From: JACTMI01 sp964618415
Lineage (GTDB): Bacteria > Acidobacteriota > Thermoanaerobaculia > Multivoradales > JAGPDF01
Reading direction: 5' to 3'
Length of the DNA: 37,912 nt
Assembly (NCBI GenBank): GCA_964618415.1
Contig: CAZUAT010000028.1
Span: 1 to 37,912, forward strand
The notes under the pieces are model-generated. The model was not told the DNA's origin and ran no database searches. It was given only the letters and a program-made list of their open reading frames with translations. This document shows positions 32,880-37,912 of this stretch, piece by piece. Numbering within the stretch: position 1 is the stretch's first letter; the number at the start of each line of letters is the position of its first letter. The translations under genes were made by a program, and so were the position numbers.

Positions 32880-34727
32880 TCAGAGGTTCTCTTCCGGGGT
32901 CAGACGGGGCGAGACCGACGGAGCGACCGGCTCCGGCGTGAAGTCCTCCCCCGGATTGACGAACCGGTCGGACTCCACCCGGTACTGCCGGTCGTACAGC
33001 TGCCGATAGCGCCCGCCGCGCGCCAGCAGCTCGGCATGCGTGCCGCGCTCGACGATCTCGCCGGCCTCGAGCACCAGGATCTGATCGGCCGCCCGGATGG
33101 TCGACAACCGATGCGCGATGACGAACGTCGTGCGGCCCCGGCGCAGACGCGTCAGGCCATCCTGAATCATCGCCTCGCTCTCGCTGTCGAGACTGGAGGT
33201 CGCCTCGTCGAGAATCAGGATCGACGGATCCGCCAGCACCGCGCGAGCGATGGCCACCCGCTGCCGCTGGCCGCCGGACAGCTTCACCCCGCGCTCGCCG
33301 ACGATCGTCTGGTAGCCGTCCGCGAAGCCGCTCACGAACTCGTCGCAGTGCGCCACCGCCGCGGCGGCGAGTACCTCCTCGAGAGGAGCGTCCGTCCGCG
33401 AGTACGCGATGTTCTCGGCGATCGTGCCGTCGAACAGGAAGTTGTCCTGGAACACCGCGCCGACGTGATTCCGGTAATCGCGCAATCGCAGCCGGCAGAG
33501 ATCGCGCCCGTCGACCTCGATTCGCCCCGCGGTCGGCTTGTGGAACGCGAGGATCAGTCCGATCAGCGTCGACTTGCCGGAGCCCGACGAGCCGACCAGC
33601 GCCGTGGTCGAGCCGGCCGGAGCGGTGAAGCTGATCTCCCGCAGGACCGGCTGGCCGGCCTCGTAGGCAAAGCTGACGCGGTCGAAGGTGACCTCGCCGC
33701 GCACCGACTCGACCGGCTCGAGCGCGGCGTCCTCGGCATCCTCGCGCCGCTGGCCGAACACCTCGCGGATCCGGTCGAGTCCCGCGAGCGCTTCGGTCAG
33801 CTGCGTGCCGACCGCGGCGATCTCGCGCGCCGGAGCCGCCAGCATGCCGGAGAAGAAGACGTACATCACCAGGTCGCCCAGCGTCATCGTGCCGGCGAGG
33901 ACTGCGCGGCCGCCGAATACCAGCAGCACCGTGCCCATCACGCCGAGCAGCGCGGTCGACCCGGCGGTGACCGCCGAGATGCCGGTCATGGTGCGCCGCA
34001 CGTTGTCGAACAGGCGATCCACACCGGCGCCGAAGACCCGCTCCTCCACCGGCTCGGCGGTGTACGCCTTGACCACCCGCACGCCTCCGAGCGATTCGCC
34101 GAGCCGGCCGTTGACCTCGGCGGCAATCTTCGAGCGCTCGCGGAAGATCGGCCGCAGCCGCCGAAACGCCGACGAGAGTGCGGTCGCGAAGCCGGCCAGC
34201 ACGACGAGATTGACCAGCGTGAGCTGCCAGTTGAGCCAGAACAGCACCCCGAGCGCGAGCAGTGCGGTGAGCAGCCCGCCGACCAGCTGCACCAGGCCGG
34301 TGCCGACGAGATTGCGGATCCCCTCGGCGTCGTTCATCACGCGCGAGATCAGCTCGCCGGTCTTGGTGGCGTCGAACCAGCGGGTCGGCAACCGCATCAC
34401 GTGGGCATGGAGCCGCTTGCGGATCTCCGAGATCTCGCGCTGCGCCGCGACGCCGAGGACCTGCGACAGCGCGAAGGCCGTGACCGCCTGCACCACCGTA
34501 GCGAACCCGGCTCCGATCGCCAGCGGCAGCAGCAGCTCGGCGCGGCCGCGCCCGACGACATCGTCGATCAGCAGCTTCGAGGAGGCCGGCAGCGCGAGGC
34601 CGGCCAGCCTGCCGATCACCAGCAGGACGAAGGCGCCGCCGAGGCGATGGCGATGCTGCCAGACCAGCTGCCGCGCCTCGGCGAGGGCGGTGTCGTACTT
34701 GCGACGCGGAGCGTCGCCGCCGGCCAC
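32880..34727 (-). CDS. ABC exporter half-transporter (MsbA/lipid-type, fused permease-ATPase)
   Basis: A 615-residue half-transporter that works as a homodimer or heterodimer. Six membrane helices fill about 20-310, including the coupling segments WFDATKTGELISRVMND and LGESLGGVRVVKAYTAE. The nucleotide-binding domain follows: Walker A GSSGSGKST, Q-loop GAVFQDNFLFDGTIAENI, signature LSGGQRQRVAIARA, Walker B ILILDEATSSLD, H-loop IAHRLSTI. The C-terminal 35 residues are an acidic/proline tail. The GTG start directly follows the rhomboid stop (TGAGTG), so translation is coupled. MsbA-like is only the nearest group; the substrate is unknown. Confidence 0.93.
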   Translation of the reverse strand: MAGGDAPRRKYDTALAEARQLVWQHRHRLGGAFVLLVIGRLAGLALPASSKLLIDDVVGRGRAELLLPLAIGAGFATVVQAVTAFALSQVLGVAAQREISEIRKRLHAHVMRLPTRWFDATKTGELISRVMNDAEGIRNLVGTGLVQLVGGLLTALLALGVLFWLNWQLTLVNLVVLAGFATALSSAFRRLRPIFRERSKIAAEVNGRLGESLGGVRVVKAYTAEPVEERVFGAGVDRLFDNVRRTMTGISAVTAGSTALLGVMGTVLLVFGGRAVLAGTMTLGDLVMYVFFSGMLAAPAREIAAVGTQLTEALAGLDRIREVFGQRREDAEDAALEPVESVRGEVTFDRVSFAYEAGQPVLREISFTAPAGSTTALVGSSGSGKSTLIGLILAFHKPTAGRIEVDGRDLCRLRLRDYRNHVGAVFQDNFLFDGTIAENIAYSRTDAPLEEVLAAAAVAHCDEFVSGFADGYQTIVGERGVKLSGGQRQRVAIARAVLADPSILILDEATSSLDSESEAMIQDGLTRLRRGRTTFVIAHRLSTIRAADQILVLEAGEIVERGTHAELLARGGRYRQLYDRQYRVESDRFVNPGEDFTPEPVAPSVSPRLTPEENL

Positions 34728-35594
34728 TCAGCCGCTCCGCAGCAGGGCGAGGCCGCTGACGACCGACCAGCCGATCGAAAGCGCCATCGCCACCAGACAG
34801 GCCAGCGCCGCGGCGACCTGACCCGGGCGCTCCGCCTCGAGCGGTCGCAGCGTCCGCGCTGCCAGCCACCCGCCGGCCAGTCCGCCCGCATGGGCCCAGT
34901 TGTCGATCCCCGGCACCACGAGTCCGAAGATACCGCCGGCGACGACCCAGCCCCAGACCATGCGCCGCATCTCACTCTGGCCGCTGCGGTGCCCGTACTC
35001 GAGCAGCGCTCCGAGCAGGCCGAAGATCGACGCCGACGCGCCGACCGTGAAGCCCGCCCCGACCAGCGGCCGCGGCAGGCCGGCCAGGAAGTAGCCTGCC
35101 GCCGAGCTGGCCAAGAAGCCGGTCACCGAGGCCGCCGTCCAGATCAGGATCAGCCGCCCGGCGCCGTAGAGGCGCGCTACCGCCGGACCGAGCTGCCGCA
35201 CCCACATCAGGTTGAAGAAGATGTGCAACAGACTGCCGTGCAGCCAGCCGGCGGAGAGCACCGTCCACCAGCGCCCGAAGGCAAATACCGGCACGGCGCC
35301 CGAGGAGCCGAGCACGAACAGCGCCGGCCGGTCGGGCGACAACAGGGAGAGGAGGCCGCCGCGCGGCGAGAAGGCGCCGGGCGAGAGCAGCAGGGAGGCC
35401 AAGTAGAGCGCTCCGCAGCCGAACATCAGCAGACGCACGAACCCGAGGTCGTCGCCCAGCCGCCTGAGCGCGGTGGCAAAGCCCCACAGCCCCGGGTTGC
35501 GGGCGCCGCAGCCGAGGCAGGCCGCGTCGCGCACGCCGACCAGCCGGCCGCAGCGGGGGCAGACAATCGAGCCTTCGCGCTGACGTCGCAGCAT
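34728..35594 (-). CDS. Rhomboid intramembrane serine protease with N-terminal zinc ribbon
   Basis: The 288-residue protease cleaves membrane proteins within their helices. An N-terminal zinc ribbon has CPRC (12-15) and CLGC (26-29). The membrane core has HGSLLHIFFNLMWV, the catalytic Ser187 in GASASIFGLLGALLEYG and His235 in NWAHAGGLAGG (HxxGxxxG). The usual GxSG/GASG box reads GASA, so the residue after the serine is Ala rather than Gly. ATG 35594 is preceded by GGAGG about 13 bases away. It abuts the ABC exporter gene, implying a shared transcript; the reason is unknown. Confidence 0.92.
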   Translation of the reverse strand: MLRRQREGSIVCPRCGRLVGVRDAACLGCGARNPGLWGFATALRRLGDDLGFVRLLMFGCGALYLASLLLSPGAFSPRGGLLSLLSPDRPALFVLGSSGAVPVFAFGRWWTVLSAGWLHGSLLHIFFNLMWVRQLGPAVARLYGAGRLILIWTAASVTGFLASSAAGYFLAGLPRPLVGAGFTVGASASIFGLLGALLEYGHRSGQSEMRRMVWGWVVAGGIFGLVVPGIDNWAHAGGLAGGWLAARTLRPLEAERPGQVAAALACLVAMALSIGWSVVSGLALLRSG

Positions 35595-35612
35595 CGTGCG
35601 GTTTCCGCCTCC

Positions 35613-35649
35613 GAAAGAAAAGGCCCGGAGCTCGACCGAGCCCCGGGCC
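35613..35649 (-). terminator. Intrinsic terminator of the anchored-protein gene
   Basis: GGCCCGGAGCTC (35622-35633) pairs with GAGCCCCGGGCC (35638-35649) with one mismatch around GACC. On the reverse strand the 12-bp stem is followed by TTTTCTTTC. It lies between the stop at 35670 and the rhomboid start. Confidence 0.8.
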
Positions 35650-35669
35650 GGACCGTCGACCGCGCCGAA

Positions 35670-36434
35670 CTAGTTCGACTTTTCGCCGTAGGCGACGAGG
35701 GCCTGCGTGCGGTCGCCGTCGCGGGTAATCGTGACGTTGACGGTGCGCGAGCCGGCCGTGCCGCTCAGGTTGGCCGTCTCGTGGCCGTCGATGTTCATCG
35801 TCGACTTGCGGACGTCGAACCCGGCCGATTCCAGCTGCTCCTGGTAGAAAGCGGTCACCGCGCCGACGTCGTCCGACGAGCGCACCGTGAAGGTGCCCGA
35901 CTGCTCGCTGCCGACCGAAACCGAGTGGACGCCGCCGACCTCGCCGCCCGGATAGGTCGGGACCCAGTCCGGCCGGTCGGCGTCAGCGCCGGCGCCGAAC
36001 ACCATCGTGCCCTCGTCGGTCGTCACCGTCAGGCCTCCGTTGGCCTCGCCGCTCTCGAAGTCGAAGTTGGCCACCTCGCCGTCGTGCTCGACGGTGAACT
36101 TGCCGTCGCGGATGTCGGCGATCGTGAGGGTGGTCTCCTCGCCGGTCTTCTTGTCCCGGAAGGTGATCGTCTTGGCGTCGTCGTCCGACGAGATCACTTC
36201 GACGTCCGGGTTCGCCTTCATCGCCCAGAGCGTCGTCGTGTAGGCGGCCAGATCCGGGTCGTCGGCCATCCTCTGGAACTTGTCGCCGACCTTCTTGGCG
36301 CCGTACCAGCACGCCGCGCAGGTGCCCAGACCCAGCAGCACGGCCGCCAGCAGGCAGCCGAGCAGCACCTTGATCCCGGTCGACATCCCCTGCTTCTGCG
36401 GCGGCTGAGCGTTCGGAACGTAGGGCTCACTCAT
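35670..36434 (-). CDS. Membrane-anchored protein of unknown function
   Basis: A 254-residue protein with a short proline-rich cytoplasmic start, one membrane helix (about 22-42, VLLGCLLAAVLLGLGTCAACW), and a long acidic extracytoplasmic region. The N-terminal part of that region has a beta pattern (ITFRDKKTGEETTLTIADI, GKFTVEHDGEVANFDFE, LTVTTDEGTMVFG). The C-terminal part begins PDWVPTYPGGE and contains VTAFYQEQLESAGFDV, ending TQALVAYGEKSN; this resembles domains seen in other acidobacterial envelope proteins. ATG 36434 has GGAG about ten bases upstream; ATG 36449 is an alternative. No function can be assigned. Confidence 0.75.
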   Translation of the reverse strand: MSEPYVPNAQPPQKQGMSTGIKVLLGCLLAAVLLGLGTCAACWYGAKKVGDKFQRMADDPDLAAYTTTLWAMKANPDVEVISSDDDAKTITFRDKKTGEETTLTIADIRDGKFTVEHDGEVANFDFESGEANGGLTVTTDEGTMVFGAGADADRPDWVPTYPGGEVGGVHSVSVGSEQSGTFTVRSSDDVGAVTAFYQEQLESAGFDVRKSTMNIDGHETANLSGTAGSRTVNVTITRDGDRTQALVAYGEKSN

Positions 36435-36532
36435 GGCTCGGATCTCCATAGCCCCCCGGGCACTGTCCGGCCGGGCGGGGGATGTTGGAACGCTGGGTCG
36501 CGGGGCGCCCCGATGGCGTCGGTCTGGCGGCA

Positions 36533-36541
36533 ACCATACCA
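36533..36541 (-). promoter_or_regulatory. Putative extended -10 promoter of the anchored-protein gene
   Basis: TGGTATGGT on the reverse strand is an extended -10 element about 98 bases before ATG 36434, in an otherwise gene-free gap of 136 bases. Confidence 0.4.
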
Positions 36542-36570
36542 CTGCCGGCCGGCGGCGCCGCGCCGGGCGT

Positions 36571-37215
36571 TCAGGAATAGCCGGGCAGGTCGGGCAGTTC
36601 GTTCCGGTCATCGGCGCGCCGGGCCGGACCGCGCGCCGACAGCACCTGGGCGACCCGGTCGAGGGCCGCGAGCAACGCCTCGCCCGGCGTCCGTCGCTTC
36701 ATCTCCCCGGCGATCGCGCGCGCCAGGGCATCCCACTCCGCCTGCGGCACCTGCGGGTGGATGCCGGAGTCGGCGAGGATTGCCACTTCGTGCTCGAGCA
36801 TCGAGACGTAGAGCAGCAATCCGGTGCGGTCACGGGTGGCGAACACCTCATGGCGCACGAACGCCTCCCACGCCGCGCCCTCGACGGTCGTCTCGAGACC
36901 CGCCTTGCCGACCAGCAACCGCCGCAGCGGCGCCCAGCGCGAGGCCAGGCCTCCGAGCACCAGACCGGCGGGGACGAGGACGAGCAGATCGACCGCCACG
37001 CCCCAGCGCGGCACGCCGCCGCCGGCGAGCGCCGCCGCCAGCGCACCGGCGATCGCCCCGAGCGCCGCGCCTTTCCAGGTCGCCATCTCGTGGCCCTCCG
37101 AGGCGGGCACGACGACCGGCACGATCTCGGCGCCGGTCACCTCCTCGGCACGCGCCACGGCGGCGCGCACCGCTTCCTGATCGGCGGCCGACAGCAACGG
37201 CTTCGAGGCGGTCAC
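36571..37215 (-). CDS. TPM-domain membrane protein
   Basis: A 214-residue protein of the TPM (TLP18.3/Psb32/MOLO-1) family. The N-terminus AADQEAVRAAVARAEEVTGAEIVPVVV and the later EVFATRDRTGLLLYVSMLEHEVAILADSGIH are the conserved TPM segments. They are split by two membrane helices (about 50-66 and 73-91), as in the short bacterial COG3762-like proteins. The GTG start at 37215 is supported by TAGACT six bases upstream. The role in bacteria is not established. Confidence 0.85.
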   Translation of the reverse strand: MTASKPLLSAADQEAVRAAVARAEEVTGAEIVPVVVPASEGHEMATWKGAALGAIAGALAAALAGGGVPRWGVAVDLLVLVPAGLVLGGLASRWAPLRRLLVGKAGLETTVEGAAWEAFVRHEVFATRDRTGLLLYVSMLEHEVAILADSGIHPQVPQAEWDALARAIAGEMKRRTPGEALLAALDRVAQVLSARGPARRADDRNELPDLPGYS

Positions 37216-37221
37216 GATCGC

Positions 37222-37227
37222 AGTCTA
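37222..37227 (-). promoter_or_regulatory. Putative -10 box of the TPM gene, leaderless type
   Basis: TAGACT on the reverse strand ends six bases before GTG 37215. It is the fourth exact TAGACT in this position in the window. Confidence 0.5.
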
Positions 37228-37271
37228 TCCATCTGGAGCGCTCCTGCGGAGCACCGCCGGCACGGATCCGG

Positions 37272-37277
37272 TAAACT
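37272..37277 (+). promoter_or_regulatory. Possible -10 box of the SGNH hydrolase gene
   Basis: TAAACT ends 34 bases before ATG 37312. A GGGAG about 12 bases before the ATG could serve as ribosome binding site, so this message would have a short leader. Confidence 0.35.
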
Positions 37278-37311
37278 CGGGCGACCCGGCTCCCGGGAGT
37301 CCCTTGCCGAC

Positions 37312-37912
37312 ATGAACCTCGCCCCCCTCCGCCCGCTCGCCGTCGCCCTGCTGCTCGCCGGCGCGGTGCAGCCGGCCGGCGCGGCGATCAAGATCCTCAC
37401 CTTCGGCGACAGCATCACCGAGGGCTGGTTCGACGGCGACAATCCGAACGGCACGCAGGAGTGCATCGAGGACCAGGGCCGCACGCCCGACGACTGCGGC
37501 TACCCCGGCCGCCTCGAGCAGCGCCTGAACTCGCAGAACTACGGCACGATCGTTCGCAACTACGGCAAGGGCGGCGAGAAGACCCCGCAGGGAACGACGC
37601 GGATCAACCAGGTTCTCAATCAGAACTCGGACGCCCAGTACCTGGTTCTGATGGAGGGGACGAACGACGTCACCCAGAAGGCCACGATCTCCCTCGAAAC
37701 GACTCTGTTCAATCTGCGGCAGATGGGCAACAACGCCACGAGCCGCGGCATTCGTGTGGTCATCGGGACGCTCATCCCGCGTTATCCCAACGCCCCCGTC
37801 GATCCCACCAACGCCTATACGAAGCAGGTCAACACAGGGATCCGCAGCATGGCGGCCCAGCGCGGCTGGCCGCTGGCGGAGACGTTCAACCACTTCATGT
37901 CGCTGCCCAACC
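37312..37912 (+). CDS. Secreted SGNH/GDSL hydrolase, N-terminal part (cut by window edge)
   Basis: The visible 200 residues start with a signal peptide (about 1-25, ending QPAGAA). The GDSL block ILTFGDSITEGWFDG follows, with the nucleophile Ser in GDS. Block II has the conserved Gly in NYGKGGEKT, and block III has Asn in MEGTNDV. This is the order of SGNH esterases such as carbohydrate or lipid acetylesterases. ECIEDQ ... DDCGYPGRL may form a disulfide, fitting secretion. The frame runs off the right edge, so the catalytic His block is not seen. It diverges from the TPM gene. Confidence 0.9.
   Translation, partial: MNLAPLRPLAVALLLAGAVQPAGAAIKILTFGDSITEGWFDGDNPNGTQECIEDQGRTPDDCGYPGRLEQRLNSQNYGTIVRNYGKGGEKTPQGTTRINQVLNQNSDAQYLVLMEGTNDVTQKATISLETTLFNLRQMGNNATSRGIRVVIGTLIPRYPNAPVDPTNAYTKQVNTGIRSMAAQRGWPLAETFNHFMSLPN

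Noticed and set aside
33036..37274. A 1412-codon open frame on the + strand across the ABC exporter, rhomboid and following genes
   Set aside because: It is antisense to four well-supported genes and its product is low-complexity, Arg/Gly/Asp/Gln-rich without domains. Such frames are common in GC-rich DNA.
1..37912. Search for tRNA, rRNA, CRISPR, IS elements, prophage or defence genes
   Set aside because: Nothing with cloverleaf ends, regularly spaced repeats, transposase or phage motifs was recognised by reading. The only repeat of possible mobile origin is 23995-24084. A tRNAscan or Rfam search could still find something I missed.

Overview
The window is about 37.9 kb of very GC-rich bacterial DNA, densely coded on both strands, with no gap over 300 bases. 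It holds about 36 protein genes and no recognisable rRNA, tRNA, CRISPR array, insertion sequence or prophage. The 8644-10398 product has the VWFA-related domain typical of Acidobacteriota. With the GC bias and the many PA/TPR/lipoprotein genes, this suggests a high-GC acidobacterium, perhaps Thermoanaerobaculia-like. That placement is inference. The window looks like ordinary chromosome, and most genes are envelope or housekeeping functions.

Layout. 1-4373: mutS (cut by the left edge) runs divergently from tsaB-rimI. Next come a DUF465 gene and psd-pssA, which make phosphatidylethanolamine, followed by an overlapping aspartate-semialdehyde-dehydrogenase homologue without its catalytic cysteine. 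4369-8636: ferritin lies opposite trxB, which overlaps an AAA+ ATPase and a VWA-domain partner. 8644-11920: an M48 lipoprotein protease and the VWFA protein. 11991-16376: a complete inner-membrane set of a MacAB-type exporter (adaptor, two permeases, ATPase) without a TolC gene. 16493-20662: TPR protein, murJ, and a transglutaminase-TPR lipoprotein. 20809-23994: GH38 alpha-mannosidase. 24085-27968: cation diffusion facilitator, DUF456, an NTF2-like protein, OsmC, an outer-membrane barrel and a zinc metallopeptidase. 28161-31459: an HSDL2-like SDR, a small unknown gene and a cytoplasmic molybdopterin oxidoreductase. 31453-37215: a PA-repeat protein, an ABC exporter and rhomboid pair, an anchored unknown protein and a TPM protein. 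37312-end: the start of a secreted SGNH hydrolase.

The most interesting signals are in the non-coding DNA. (i) Several first genes of transcription units have a TANNNT box, often exactly TAGACT, only 6-9 bases before the start codon and no Shine-Dalgarno sequence. This suggests leaderless mRNAs. Other units have a TGnTATnnT extended -10 box and a normal leader. (ii) A 90-bp inverted repeat with 19-bp perfect arms exactly fills the gap between the stop codons of GH38 and the cation transporter. It looks like a REPIN-type element also serving as a bidirectional terminator. (iii) In three close convergent gene pairs, the two stop codons lie on opposite arms of a small hairpin. (iv) The mutS and tsaB promoters appear to interlock in 43 bp.

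I did not find an unmistakably new multi-gene system. The closest candidates are the trxB-AAA+-VWA operon and the dead semialdehyde-dehydrogenase homologue tied to phospholipid synthesis.
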